64,000 nucleotides of DNA, from assembly GCF_035083965.1 (NCBI RefSeq), contig NC_089737.1, positions 13,505,029 through 13,569,028 of the forward strand. Reading direction: 5' to 3'. Positions 50,947 to 63,776 of this stretch are shown here, piece after piece (position 1 is the first letter of the stretch; the number at the start of each line of letters is the position of its first letter). A program made the position numbers and the translations under genes. The stretch comes from Branchiostoma lanceolatum. Taxonomy: Eukaryota > Chordata > Leptocardii > Amphioxiformes > Branchiostomatidae. Under the pieces are notes generated by a model. The model was not told the origin of the DNA and did no database searches. It worked only from the letters and a program-made list of their open reading frames with translations.

Positions 50947-51374
50947 TAAGAAAAAAAATAGAAAAAAATCAAATCAATATTTTTCTGTCGGTAAGTCTAG
51001 ATATTGATATAAATGCAACAATCAGTGCTATAATTTGCTGTGCAGATATTATTACACACACACATGAAACACATAATCATAAATTGAATCTGCTGACTTT
51101 CTAATATGTATCTATACGTGCGCATTTTACAGAATCTTTTCTGTTGGCTTTGCTTGATCAAGGGTCGTCCTCCTTCTAGTGTCCCTAGACGACTTTTCAC
51201 CCGATATCTCTCTTCCGACACATCAGTTTATTTTGGTCAGCAAATCGCGTGTGACAAAGATGATAACACGAATAACTTCCTGGAGGAATCGTTGAAACAG
51301 CTGCGTTATCATGTCAATCATATGACGTCACTGACAAAGATACAGAGTGATGACAAAACTTATCGCATACGCTC

Positions 51375-51475
51375 GATAGAACGTATACTTCGATAGAACG
51401 TATCTTCGATAGAACTTACACTTTGATAGAACGTATGTTCGATAGAACTAACACTTCGATAGAACGTATCATAAT
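51375..51475. repeat. Minisatellite, ~19-bp unit (TTCGATAGAACGTATAC)
   Basis: TCGATAGAACGTAT or TCGATAGAACTTACAC recurs six times in a row with small indels. Confidence 0.85.
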
Positions 51476-54394
51476 CGTGTGTATAAAGATGATATCCCGT
51501 CAAGAGATTTCAAATGTTGTTTTGGAAAACATATTGCACGCAGCGGCCAAAATTCTGATTCAACTTTGATTAGACATTCAACAGAAACTGTGACGAATTC
51601 CACTGATAATCAATTCACCAGCCAAGCTGATCGCCCAGAATACTGCGTATTCACATCACGTTTTGGGACAGCGATTGGTTAGCGGAACACGGTGATAGAT
51701 TTCGGTGTTTTTGTCAAGGTCAGCCGTTAGGAGGAAATTTATGGCCGCCATTTTTAAAACTTGGCATGAGCAGCGTGGGTAAGGACCGCAGTAATCTCAT
51801 AAAGTCTGTCTGGTATTCAAGCACACGTGTCATTGGGATGAGTTTGCGGGCGGATGGTACACTCCAAGCAGATGTTAGGCTCTGGATTGTTTTAGACGTC
51901 TTTTAGACTTTATTGTCGGTCTTTTAATGCAAGGACACGCAACATAATGCTGACAAAATAGAAAGGCGGACAAAAACGTCTAAAATAAGACCTCTGATTG
52001 GATTGTAGGTCAGTGGCAGAAATAATTCATTTTCAGTCTTAATCAAATCTCAGCAAATTGTTAATGACTTTTCATTCTTGTTTCGTGCAGAATGTCGACA
52101 ATCTAAACAGACGCATCGTTTCGGCCTGAACTCTTCATTAGAATGATAATGTATGATCTCCTCGAATAAAGCTGTAACGTTACACTTACTTTTAGGGTCG
52201 CACTCAAATCTATTGAACAAGAAAATTTACATTCGTTCTAAACAAAGTACTGTTCTACATACTTCGACTTGTTGTCTACACAAGTGCCTTGGCAATCTAC
52301 GCAGTTTGTATTGTGTATACTAAAAATTCATGTGTCCAGTAGTGAAAGGCACGTCCTTGATCTTAATCTTGGACGGGGCTTTTATAAAAGCTACGTTATC
52401 GTTCATATGTACTACAAAATCCTGATGTCCTTTGTTTAATCATAACATCTCTGCAAATGAGGTATGACCGGAAGGATATGTCCTCGACACGATATACTTG
52501 TTATCAGTGTCTATAGCTATCCTCTTAGTCAGTGATAGGATGATTTCCTATTAAGAAACCCTAATGATCGGACAAAGCAAACGCATGGCAGATGCTGCAT
52601 TTATATAATTATGCTAACGAATAATTTTAAACTCCAAGCAGATCTCCACGGTGCCAAAATCGTGCAAGCTAGCCAGAGAAGCTCCAGTCAGCCAGAGAAG
52701 TTGTCAGGCACCGTCGGTTGCAATAAAAACTCCTTCTGCCAGTTGGATACGGTCTTTGCAACCGCTGGGTCTGCTTGGAGACTAGATGAATTTGTGCATT
52801 TTTACTTTTGCCTGGCATTTCTTTCTATCAGCTTTCTGTTGCAATCTGCTAGATCTGTGATCTTTTCAATGTATTACTTTTTCTTTCGAGCCCAATATCC
52901 CCCCGGTCCGTGAGTATGTTTATTAACTGTTCACATGCCATGGTTTGTATATTTGAAATTCACATCGCGTCAGTGTCAGGGTACACGCGACATAGGAGGA
53001 CAAAAAGATATGGTTACAGCGATGTATCTATTCTGTAATACAGATGCAAAGGAAAGAAAATGGCACACACTTCTTGCTGGATCTAGCACGTACGGCTAGA
53101 TGGCTACAATAAACATTTCCGATTGACAAGGAATCAGCAGTATATCATGCCGTTGACCGTTTGAGTGTTTATGGGTTAATGACCTTCAACCAGGTCATTA
53201 TTGGGTTAATGACCCTCAACTAGGTCATTAATTTATTTTTGATGGACAGATTTAGTCACAAAATACTCAAGTTAAACAAACATGAAATGCTTTGACATTT
53301 TCTAGACTAAACAAAATGTGAAGGCCACATTACAAGTACAGCTGTATTATATCTATAGGGAAGACCGATACACAGAGGAACCAATATATATATATATATA
53401 TATATATATGCGTGGCAAGTTATAATTACGTAAAAAAAACATTTTTAAAGCATGCAACAGCTACCTTTGATTTTGATAAGTGACTATATTACCTTCGTTT
53501 ATGTTTTAGATTTCATTTGCTTATTGTTTACTTGTTTGTTGTAGGAAAGCATAACACGAGAAGCTGCGAATTCATTTGTACTGTATTTAAACATTAAAAT
53601 AGATATAAGATAAAGGACATATTTGAGTATAGGCCCCTAGCGGCTTTCTATGGTACTGCAGGATAACGGTTTATCTCTTTTCCACCTTGTTCTAAAATCT
53701 GTAATTGAAGAACAAACATTTTCTATTTTTTCTTGCCATCCCTGTTCCGACTTCCAGTGTTCTAGTTAGCTGGGCCGTCATGCACTTCAAACGAATGTAA
53801 ATCAACGACGGGGCAGACTGGTCAATCCGTTGACATTGTCCGAGGAGACCTCTACATGCATATGTAATCCAGATATATGCTTAACCGTAAATAATCTAAG
53901 AGACAAATTGTTTGCCTGTCCTTCTAATTCTACCCAGGAGAGATCGACCAATGACTATAATCGAACGCTCAGGCAGCAAGCGTTGACAATATTATCATTC
54001 AAAGTGCCAACAACGGACACGAACGCGGCCCGATCTTCTCACCAAGCAGAGGTTGGTGGAGAAGATTGTGGCCTTGTTATCATATATCAAAGCAGAGATT
54101 GGTGGAGAGTACCGACAGACAACATAGCATATAAGAACTTATTATGAAGGTCACAATCTTCTCCACCAACCTCTGCTTGTAGAGTAGCCCGACCGTCTGA
54201 CTAATGTGTTTTGTACAGATAAAGCCGGTAGCCTGGGGCACTCTGTCCTACATATCTACAATCATGTCGTGTCATTCATAGTTAGAATATCACATAGCTG
54301 ATCTTGTCTCCAGGGGCAAAGTTTATCGGGATATTCACTTGAACTGACCTTACTATTTCTGCCTTTTACGGCGTGTGTGCGCACTTTGCAGTGC

Positions 54395-54800
54395 GATAGA
54401 TTGAGTTTTTAAACGCTGAATAACGAGTTGACTAACGACTTTGCCATGTACATTTTTATGATACCCTCGTTTACGTAAATGTTTAAGTTGTGTGCGTAGT
54501 TTAAGTGCACCCTGAATGCTGAAAATTGACTGACCCATTGGCTATGTACATTTTTATGCTCCCCTTATATACGCATACTATTAGATACAAGTTGTGTGCG
54601 TCGTCAGAGAGGGATTGAGATGTTTTTTCAATGCTGAAAATTGACATGGCTGACGAATTTGCCATGTACATCTTTATGCTCCCCTTATATACACATTGAA
54701 ACACGTAGTGTGCGTAGTTGTAGTAGGTTTTATAAAGCTTTTGAATGTTGAATATTGACATAGTCGACGCATTTGCCGTGCTCATTCTAATGATGCCTCC
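54395..54800. repeat. Tandem array, ~115-bp unit, about four copies
   Basis: GCTGAAAATTGAC, TTTGCCATGTACAT, TTTATGCTCCCCTTATATAC and GTGTGCGTAGTT repeat in order with moderate divergence. Confidence 0.8.
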
Positions 54801-55144
54801 ATATACAGTATGTGAAACACATTATTGGAATGTCAATTATCAGATTCCGTCAAACTGGTCAGCCAATGTTTCTGTCAAAAGTTATCAAAAGCGCCTTCCC
54901 TTAAAATGAAATCTTAAGAATAAAAAAAAAAATGTACTGAACATTGAAAGGTTTGGTGCTATATAACGAAATAAGTATTCTATTACCAAATCTGCACATT
55001 CAATTCAGGTGAAATCTCAAAAGAAGTCTCCCGTACTAAATGCAGGTTTGATACTAGTGACTTAGTTCTACTTCCACAGAAGTAACCACTGGATTGTCAT
55101 TTGCATATAGAATCACGTCCCAGGGGGAATCCAATAGCTTTTTT

Positions 55145-55750
55145 ATTGAAACAACGAGACAGAATATGCAAATCAGTGACGGAAACGTGAATGGCAAACT
55201 TCACCCTTGACAAAAATATGACAGTTAAACGTTTTGAACTCTTCGTGACGCCAGGAAAGAATTACGGGAACCATTTCAAAGTAATCAGACACTTAACGCC
55301 AGAGCAAACAGTTCTAGTGTAACCTGCATCGACCTATCGAATAACCGAAACAACGAGACAGAATATGCAAATCAGTGACGGACACGTGAAAGACAAACTT
55401 TACCCTCGACAAAAATATGACAGTTAAGCAAACGTTTTCGTCTCCCCATGACGTTAGGATATGGTCACTGGAACCAACACAAAGTAACCAGAAACTTCGA
55501 GCCAGGACAAATAGTTCTAGTGTAACCTGGTTCGACCTATCGAATAACCGAAACAACGAGACAAAATATGCAAATCAGTGACGGATATGTGAAAGACAAA
55601 CTTTAGCCTTGACAAAATATGACAGTTAAGCAAACATTATCGTCTCTTCATGACGTTAGGCTATGGTCACTGGAACCATCTCAAAGTAACCGGAAACTAC
55701 AAGCCAGGACAAACAGGTCTAGAGTAACCTTTTTCGACCTATCACATAAC
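55145..55750. repeat. Tandem array, ~201-bp unit, three copies
   Basis: GAAACAACGAGACAGAATAT followed by GCAAATCAGTGACGG occurs at ~55147, 55347 and 55548; each copy also has AAAATATGACAGTTAA and AAAGTAA.C.GAAACT. Confidence 0.9.
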
Positions 55751-56534
55751 CACGTTCAAGAATATTTCCCAAATGGGACCTGACTTAGTACGTTCAAATA
55801 ATATTCCACAACGTGACACTTCGCACGTTTTGAAAACCTCGTTAACTTTCCCACGGAGTCCCCCAGACTTTCTTAAAGTATCCGCCAAGACTTAGAAGAG
55901 AAATCCTTGGCATTAGAGTGGAGAGGTCATTGGCCCGGGGAGGTATTTATGTGGATCGTGTTTCATCTCAGGCCAAAGGAATACAAGACGATCAACTAAT
56001 CCACATACCACTGGTCGGAAGGCTTTAGCAGTTACAAAGTCGTACTTGCCACACAGGGGTGTTCCTTTGCTTTGCTACATTTTATGCCTATTTACACGTT
56101 CCAATCTGCACACACACAACAAATAGATTAGTAACATTCTTGTCTATGATTTGTTTTTAAAGATGTAAGAACGAAAAAGGTTGAACAGTAGACTATTCGG
56201 ATGTGAGGAATGCTTCTATACCCCCTCCGTGGATGATGGTACCGTCCCGGCACACAAAAATATTTGAACTTCCAACCGCGACGACAGGCGCCATATATAG
56301 CGATGGAGTCAGCGCGCCTGTGAAACCAGAGCCCGGGGGCGACTGTGATTTTCCAGTCCGGATTGCACTGGCCGGAAAACAAGTGCAGCTAGATTAAGAC
56401 TAGCACGGCTCACATCGGCAGACAGTTCAAAGGGACGACAGTGACACTGAAGACGGAACTACTGCAGAGTTGTGCAAAGAGGGAAATCTTATCCACTCAC
56501 TGAAGAAGTGATTCAATACGACGAAGATTCCAAA

Positions 56535-59500
56535 ATGGCTGGTAGGGTGTTTTCTTTTCTTTTATCATCCCATTCATTTCCGCCAATGGTTGATTATTCT
56601 TTCCTTGGAGAGAAAAATGGATTAGATACATTGGACATGATTACAATATAGAATTGGGAGATTATAATTTGCAAAATTGATTTTAATCCTTTAAAACCTA
56701 TTGCCATTGGGCGTTTGCTATACAGTTCCACCAATACGCTCTTGAAATAATGGTATTGTCATAACAGCAATGTATTAATATTCTCATATCTATAACGTTT
56801 CTTGTTCATTATATACCTACATTAGTATAGTATTCTTTCAAATTATTTTGGGTGTGTTTTTTTTCATTCTTTTTTTTTTCTAACTACAGATTACAGCACT
56901 CATTACATGTATATAGTACCACTAGGTCTGACATAAATGTATCAGTTCCTAAATACTTCAGATTTGATATACAACTTTAACACCAAAACGATAGTGAACA
57001 GCTTTATCAGAAACAGCTGCAGGGTATTTTCAATGAAGAAAGACGCAGTTCCGGTAATATACATGTGTAGAGTGACCCTAGCCTGAATATATCGCTTCTA
57101 AATGTCTAAATGTTTTATCTTTGATATACAACTATTGCAACACCATAAAAGTAGTGAACAACTATATCAGAATCAGCTGCAATATATCTTTAATGCAGAT
57201 TCATAGATTTATAAGGCCGATTACAAGTATAGAGTGTCCCTGGCCTGAATATATCATTTCCTAAATGTTCCATCTTTGATATACAACTATTGAAACACCA
57301 TAAATGAAGTGAACAGCTTTATTACAAACAGCTGGAAGATGTTTTTGTTTGTATCTACGTATTGGAACCCCTAGATATTTAAAATTGAGAAGGACACTTC
57401 TCCGGTTCGATGATCATGTTTAGTGTGTCCCTGGCCAGAAAATATTAATCCCTAAATGTTTCATCCTGTATATACAACTTTCAAACCAAAAAAGACAATG
57501 AAAAGCTTTATTACAAACAGCTGGAAGATATTTTTGTTTGCATCTACGTATCAATCCCAAGTGTGATGCAGAGATCGTTTGCAGAATGACGCAATAGCCG
57601 GCCGGCGAAGCCTGATCGAAAAAATGCCGCCGTGGTTTTTCTAAAAATAACGTGGGCAAGAACTGGCAACAAGCCTGGTCATCCACAAAGAACTAATCAT
57701 TCTCTCAGCGTGTCTTTTTAAATTATGTTAGATAATAAATGTAGAGAAAAGATATACTATACATTAATGACTGACCGTTTGGAACAACAAAGGGACACTC
57801 TTAGGCGACAAATTGGTGTTCATTATGCCTCGATTTATCATATTTCTTTGCTGTCGACGCAATACCCTTGTGTTCACTTCACATTAGGGAGTCGTGGGTT
57901 TAAACTACGGTGTGGTCACACCAAAGACTTAGAAATGATATATTCTAATTCTGCGTAGCACTCATCACTTTTGGGGAAGTTTGAAGAACGTCTATGGGAG
58001 TTAAACACAGTGGATTAAGCCCCTGCTGTAGTGGCCCAACGCTATAGACACGGAGATGGGCACAGCCCCTATACGCCGAAAGCCCGTGGGATTATCATTT
58101 CACACATCAAACTTTTACAAACGACCTAGACAGTCCATAACATGTCCACAAGCCCATTACATAATTCAGCATTTTGTTAATACCTTACCTAAACCAACAT
58201 TCTTATTGACTTTTACGAGAAGCCTTTGAGATCAGTGATCAAGAGTCTAACACCAAAACCGGCTTTCCTCTGAACGTGCCATTGGCTAAACCTTTTCGTG
58301 TTTAGTCTACTGTGTATCATGTTTTCCAAATATATAAAGGGCGCCCATAGCGTACTCCCTTGCCCTTAAAACCTTTTCATACCATGTTATCAAAGCCTAT
58401 GTTGCATAAGGATCATTTGATACCAAAGCTGGCTTTCCTCTAAACTTACAACTCGTCGTGTTAGGTCTTCTGTGTACTAGCGTCATGTTTATCTAAATCT
58501 GAGGGGCGCCATAGCATATTTTCTTGTCTTATAAATCTTCAGATCATGTCATCAAAGCAAAATTGAATAATGATTCTTTATAATCTGGCTTTCCTCTGAA
58601 CGTGCATTGGCTAAAAACCTTTTCGTGTTTAGTCAACTGTGTATTATGTTTTCCAAATATATAAAGGACGCCCATAGCCATGATAGCGTACTCCCTTGCC
58701 CTTAAAACCCTTTGAGATTATGTTATCAAAACTGCTTTGAATAAGATCACATTTTAAAGCCTAACACCAAAGCTGGGTTTCCTCTGAACTTGCAATCGGC
58801 TAATCTCTCTCATCTGTAGTCAACTTGTTTTATGTTTTTCCAAATCTGCGGGGCCCCCACTGCGCGCTTCCTTGCCCTTACGGTTTAAAAGTTCATATTT
58901 GAATGACGGGCTGCTGTTCAAGTAATTTAGCAGCCCTTGTGTAACCGCCATGTCTGGTCGCTTGCATAGTAAGAAATCCCTTAAGGATATAGAGCTCAAA
59001 AGACGGTGTGATAGCAATAGAGAAGTTTATACGGCTTTATAACATTAGTGTGTAGTAGTAGTCGATTGTTACGTTGATGAAGTTAGACATCCAGGTAACA
59101 AGATACGCCAAAAATAGTTACTCAAGCAACTGGATAAAATTTTGAAACAGTCAGACTTTTCAGACAGCATCCTCTATCTATCGTCAGACTAAAGAAAGAT
59201 CTGGCAGAACTAGGTTTTATACCAAAACTCTGAATAGATATCTTAATGAAGTGAAGACAATTTCAGATGGTTCAATAGAATGTCTGAAACGTCTGACTGT
59301 TTTATCCAGTTGCTTGAGTAACTATTTTTGGAGAAGTCGTTTTTGTTCTGCTGCTGCAGAGGTCTGAACACCCTGCAGCTGCAATCAGTCATTAGATGTC
59401 TTCAAATCTCTCCACTTTGTCCGGGTCATCACACGCATCCATAGTTCCTGTAGTTTTCTTTCCGACCGCAACGGTCCTAGTCCGGACTTTCTTTCAGGTC

Positions 59501-61607
59501 TGCCCTCTGTAGACCCAGTAGGTGTGTGCTTCCAACAAAACGGTTCCAAACTGTACAAAATTTGAGGAAACTGATCGGCATTATTTTGTCGATGATGCAC
59601 ACACGTTAACAAATATATTTATAGGGGGATTCTATTCTGCCAAAGAGGCTACTTTAGGATCATAAATCTAAAATCTTGGCCCCTCTATGCCCTGTTTGTT
59701 GATGTAACAAATATCTAACCGCTGATACAACGGCAGTAGGTTCGAAGAAGGGCTGTTCATTACAGAGACATCAACACATTAGAATTTACGACCAGCATGG
59801 TTTATGTATGCAGTTCTAAACTTATACATTGCTTGATTTCTTGTAAGCAACGTCAGGAGTAAACGCAATAAATGTGAAATGAAGAAGGCAAGGATATGAG
59901 CATATATTTTGCCTAATGTCATAGTAGATGGATATGATTAGTGAAATGTGATCATGTACTTCAAACACGAAAACTTGATAATAAGATATAATCGATGAGA
60001 CGAGATGATGATACAATGTGTAGATTGAGATAGTTCCGACTTAGAGATTTATCCCCTTGCATGATGTAACAGTATCCTTCACAATCGACATACCGTAACA
60101 GAACACAAGACAGTGACCGGGTCGTCTCGAGTTCTCACATCTCGCTGGTTGAACTTTGCGTGTGCTCGCTATGTTTACCACCGCGCTTAGGACGTAATTA
60201 GCCCAAATTCCGAACCTTCACAAAAGTGTATTTCCACTAAACATAAAAGGCATGCTCTATACACGATTTGCAAGTCATTGAGATGGCATGTTTGATAGAT
60301 AATTGTCATTGCCACATAGATGAATAAATATATCTACTCCAAAATTTAGAGTTTACAGTTGTACGATATAATGAAGGAATACATAGTGTGAGTGGTAAAA
60401 GTAAAATAGTAACAACATAGACGCTTCTAGCCATTATCTCTAATCCCCGCCCCCACGAGCAAATAGAGAGTTCCGGCTAGTTATACTGCAGTAAATATCA
60501 AGTGTCATACTACACGTGTTAAAGGGAAATCCCTTTGGATTTCTATGTAAGAAACATCTGGAAATGATCTAACATCCACAGATTGTTGATGAAGGTTAGA
60601 CATCCAGGTAATAAGATACGCCAAAAATAATTACTCAAGCAACTGGATAAGATTTTGAAACAGTCAGACGTTTCAGACAGTATCCACTGTCTTTCGTCAG
60701 TGACTAACGATAGGACTGAGAACACCAGCTTTATACCAAAACTCTGAATAGATATGTTAATGAGGCAAAGACAATTTAGGATGTCTTGAAGTAGTCTTCA
60801 AAAAGAAGATTAATTCAAGACAAAGTTATGCCAATAGTTCAATTAGCTACTGTTGTTCTAGTACAGTAACTAAATGTTGCTTGTCCGGGGGTGGGGGGTG
60901 GTGGGCAGTGCATTATCCCAGGTGCCTGAAAGTTGAACGCGTAGACCGCCTTTCCTGTTGAGGGCGGGGTTGTACATCCTCTCATATATTGAGGAGGATG
61001 TACAACCCCGCCCTCAACAGGAAAGGCGGTCTACGCGTTCAACTTTCAGGCACCTGGGATAATGCACTGCCCACCACCCCCCACCCCCGGACAAGCAACA
61101 TTTAGTTACTGTACTAGAACAACAGTAGCTAATTGAACTATTGGCATAACTTTGTCTTGAATTAATCTTCTTTTTGAAGACTACTTCAAGACATCCTAAA
61201 TTGTCTTTACCTCATTAACATATCTATTCAGAGTTTTGGTATAAAGCTGGTGTTCTCAGTCCTATCGTTAGTCACTGACGAAAGACAGTGGATACTGTCT
61301 GAAACGTCTGACTGTTTCAAAATCTTATCCAGTTGCTTGAGTAATTATTTTTGGCGTATCCACAGATTGTATTCCCCATGGCCTTTTTAGCATGCATTGT
61401 AACCGAATGAATTATATTATTTGCAGTTTTTTTTCTGTTCTATAAATTCTGTGCCATGACTTGATGTGCTGTTTATTTTTTTATACAAATATTTTCTGTG
61501 AATATGAATGGGTAGCTATTTTGTTAGCTATTAGAACAGCCTTCTCACAATTGCAATTTGCATCAATACATAGCACGTAATTTTGAATTACTGAATCACA
61601 GTGTGCG

Positions 61608-61649
<42 letters not shown>

Positions 61650-63776
61650 ACTGTGATATATTTGCAATAGTGTGGCACAGACTAAGCTTATCACGATAAG
61701 TAACAATATCTCTCTGACGTTGCTTTTGACGCACATGGTGTGTGAGGGATTAATCACGATGCCACGTCATCCACATGTCCTTGCAACTTCTTTCTTCGTC
61801 ATGTGATTTTGAATATGGCTGAAAGAAGGGTCGCTGTACGCATCCCCTGATGTCTGGGTATTTTCAACGTTCCTGAGTGTCTCAAACTATGATAAGATCT
61901 ACCCCGAGGCGGTCTTTCTATCAGTTCTATTCCCCGCTCTTGCCATATATGTTGACGTCAATATAGTCTTAATGAGTTTGCGGCTGTAGTCTTCCGTTTG
62001 ATAACTGATCATGTTCCAATTTGTTTGACGTAGAATCTTAGACCAATGAATAGCAGAGGTTTAGGTTAAATATCAAGTACATGTATCAGGCACATTGATT
62101 AAGCAAAAGGAATGATTGCTCATGCTAGATCTTTGGCTGTACGCTCTGAAGACAAGATTATTGCTACATTTAGTAGAATGTTTATCGCACTGATTTTAAA
62201 GAAAGAGTGAATAATGATACTAACTTTAGTGCAAAGTCTTGCCCGTAGACTAAAATCGACTACACGATAAATACGATGAATGATAGTTTGAAGCAAAATT
62301 TTTAGATACATTATTACTAAATAAGGCATGTACAGCAACGGCTTTATTTTCAAGCTGTTTTCATTGGTTTTCAGGATACTACCTTTCCCAGCGGCTGACG
62401 CCGTACGAAAAAATGATGAATGAGGAAAGAGGTCTCGGGGCAGCCGATCCAAGAGCAGAGATCCACGAAAAAGTGCAACAAGCAGGTAAATAAGAAGCTT
62501 AAGAAAAATTGCTGATTTTCAAACGGAGATGTACCAGTAGGAGTTCATGAGTCTTTGTCACAATGGAAATCAGTCCTATGGGAGCTTGGGATTCTCTAAC
62601 ACCATAGTACAATTCCAAGTTAATTGTTAGCACATATATGTATGCGTAAATTAACAGCCCTAAGATTCCCCAATTCTCCTGACTTAGAGGTATTTTTTTC
62701 AAGCTTCTGGGGGTCTGACTAGTGGAAGAGCTACAATAAGCATGATTAAGTTATCCCCTGTCATTTCAAAAGCTTAAGATTGCTAGCCTCCATAGCAGGC
62801 TCCATGGGCTTATATACACCTTTTGTTGATGATTTCTTCCGGGTCGTTGGTGCAGCGGTAAATAAACAGATCATCAGCAAAAGGTGTATTATAAGACAAA
62901 TGCCCCAAAGAGCCTGCTATGAAGGTTATAGATTGCCTCATCTGTTTTTCTTCGTAGTAAAGAGAGGAATTTCTTCATTCGAACATTTAAAATTACATCT
63001 TTCTTTTGTCTAATTTCCAGGAATTCCTCTGATCCAGGAAACCGACTACCAGATTGTCGAGAACGGCCTTGTCGGGGTGGGAACCTTCGGGAAGGTCTAC
63101 AAGGGGACATATGACGAGGACGAGGTGGCCGTCAAGGAGATACAGATGGGGAGGAAAGTCAAGCTGACTGACCACCAGATCCGCGAAATACAAATCCACG
63201 GGTATGTTATCTTAATAAAAAAAATTGATTATTAGTTTACTTGCATTGCTCTTGTTCTAATGCTTGTTTTCTTATTACGCAAATGATTCCAATAAGCACT
63301 TTGTACTTGCTAACATGAACATGTAAATATATAGATTCGCAGATGAGACCGTTTGTGTTCATATAGCTGACTATTACGTATTGCTAACTTCCCCGTTAAT
63401 AATAACTTTCCTCTTCCGTTGACCCCCATGACCTGAATGGACTGTCCGTCATGTCTGACTAGTTCTATGAACTCTGAACTTTACTTCCCTACTTCACTCC
63501 TGCAGGACCATTGCAGTGACCCCATCTTTCCGCTCACTTCCTGCTTGCCTACTTACAGTGTGTGCGAATAACAACAACAAAAACCGGAAACCAGCAGTGA
63601 CATAAAATTCAAACGAATGTTTTCTCGTTCCCAGGCTGCTACCTGGCCACAAGAACGTTGCCAGTCTTCTCGTGGTGTCCATCGGGAAGAACTTGAGGAT
63701 GATCTGCAACTACATCGACGGCAGGAGTCTGGACGAGATCATCTTTGAAGAGGACGAAATTCCTAAAATCCTCAAG
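56535..63776 (+). CDS. Protein kinase, N-terminal part (TKL-like), continues past right edge
   Basis: Exons 56535-56541 (ATGGCTG, phase 1), 62375-62485, 63021-63201 and 63635-63776 give 147 residues in frame; the gene continues beyond 64000. A short N-terminal region (YYLSQRLTPYEKMMNEERG) precedes the kinase N-lobe. The nucleotide-binding loop is GVGTFGKVYKG (G58, G60, G63), the ATP-anchoring lysine is K78 in VAVKEI, a likely alphaC glutamate is in QIREIQIH, and HKNVASLL matches the beta4 HxN region typical of tyrosine-kinase-like and RAF/RIPK-type kinases. YIDGRSLDEIIFEED is the hinge and alphaD region. The catalytic HRD and DFG motifs are out of view, so activity cannot be judged. Exons 2-4 are secure. 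The tiny first exon rests on matching phase, a transcribed-looking leader at ~56400-56534, and a mediocre donor (G|GTAGGG), so it is tentative; it implies a 5.8 kb first intron full of tandem repeats. Confidence 0.72.
56940..57560. repeat. Tandem array, ~165-bp unit, about four copies
   Basis: TTTGATATACAACT, ACACCA.AA..TAGTGAACAGC, AAACAGCTG.A and GTCCCTGGCC.GAATAT recur at ~56950, 57115, 57270 and 57455, in the first intron of the kinase gene. Confidence 0.8.
57880..58115 (+). mobile_element. Degenerate SINE related to the SLC7-intron copies
   Basis: The tail TTAAACACAGTGGATTAAGC, CCCTGCTGTAGTGG, GACACGGAGATGGGC and CCTATAC match the 3' body of the SINEs at 34145 and 48332. The B-box region is GTCGTGGGTTTAAAC. 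The head is eroded. Confidence 0.55.
58200..58890. repeat. Tandem array, ~180-bp unit, four copies
   Basis: GGCTTTCCTCTGAACGTGC, CTTTTCGTGTTTAGTC, ATGTTTTCCAAATATATAAA, GGGCGCCCATAGCGTACTC and CCTTGCCCTTAAAACC repeat in order. Confidence 0.85.
59068..59335. mobile_element. Fold-back element (GATGAAGTTAGACATCC family), partial
   Basis: Same family as 41912-42133: GTTACTCAAGCAACTGGATA and its inverse, with CAGTCAGAC.TTTCAGACA inside. The arms are damaged and no clear target duplication remains. Confidence 0.75.
60587..61357. mobile_element. Long fold-back element: ~370-bp near-identical arms, 13-bp target duplication
   Basis: Arms of ~370 bp are almost perfect inverted copies around a centre near 60985 (TCATATATTGA). 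They carry the family words ACTCAAGCAACTGGATAAG and CAGTCAGACGTTTCAGACAG at the outside and GAGGATGTACAACCCCGCCC at the centre. ATCCACAGATTGT flanks the element exactly at 60574-60586 and 61358-61370. Confidence 0.92.
61603..61648. repeat. AT/ATGT microsatellite
   Basis: ATATAT run followed by GTATGTATGTAT in the first intron of the kinase gene. Confidence 0.9.
62486..63020 (+). other. Kinase intron with an inverted repeat
   Basis: Around 62790-62930, AGCAGGCTC..GGGC and TACACCTTTTGTTGATGATTT are inverted as AAATAAACAGATCATCAGCAAAAGGTGTA and AGAGCCTGCT, a small fold-back. No coding sequence is seen. Confidence 0.5.

Larger units (their letters stand above)
50500..56534. other. Repeat-rich intergenic DNA
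   Basis: No gene is supported between SLC7 copy 2 and the kinase leader. It contains the arrays at 51375, 54395 and 55145, a TGCTGACAAAATAGAAAG repeat at ~51950, an AT microsatellite at ~53386-53410 and a fold-back at ~54044-54180 (AAGCAGAGGTTGGTGGAGAA and its inverse). Confidence 0.55.

Noticed and set aside
51106-51682. Frames of 96 and 67 codons
   Set aside because: The first runs into the GATAGAACGTAT minisatellite; neither shows domain features.
53830-54147. 105-codon plus-strand frame
   Set aside because: It crosses a fold-back repeat at 54044-54180 and has no splice sites or recognisable protein features.
56128-56397. Overlapping 64- and 84-codon frames on opposite strands before the kinase ATG
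   Set aside because: No homology or splice context; the segment is more likely leader or promoter DNA of the kinase gene.
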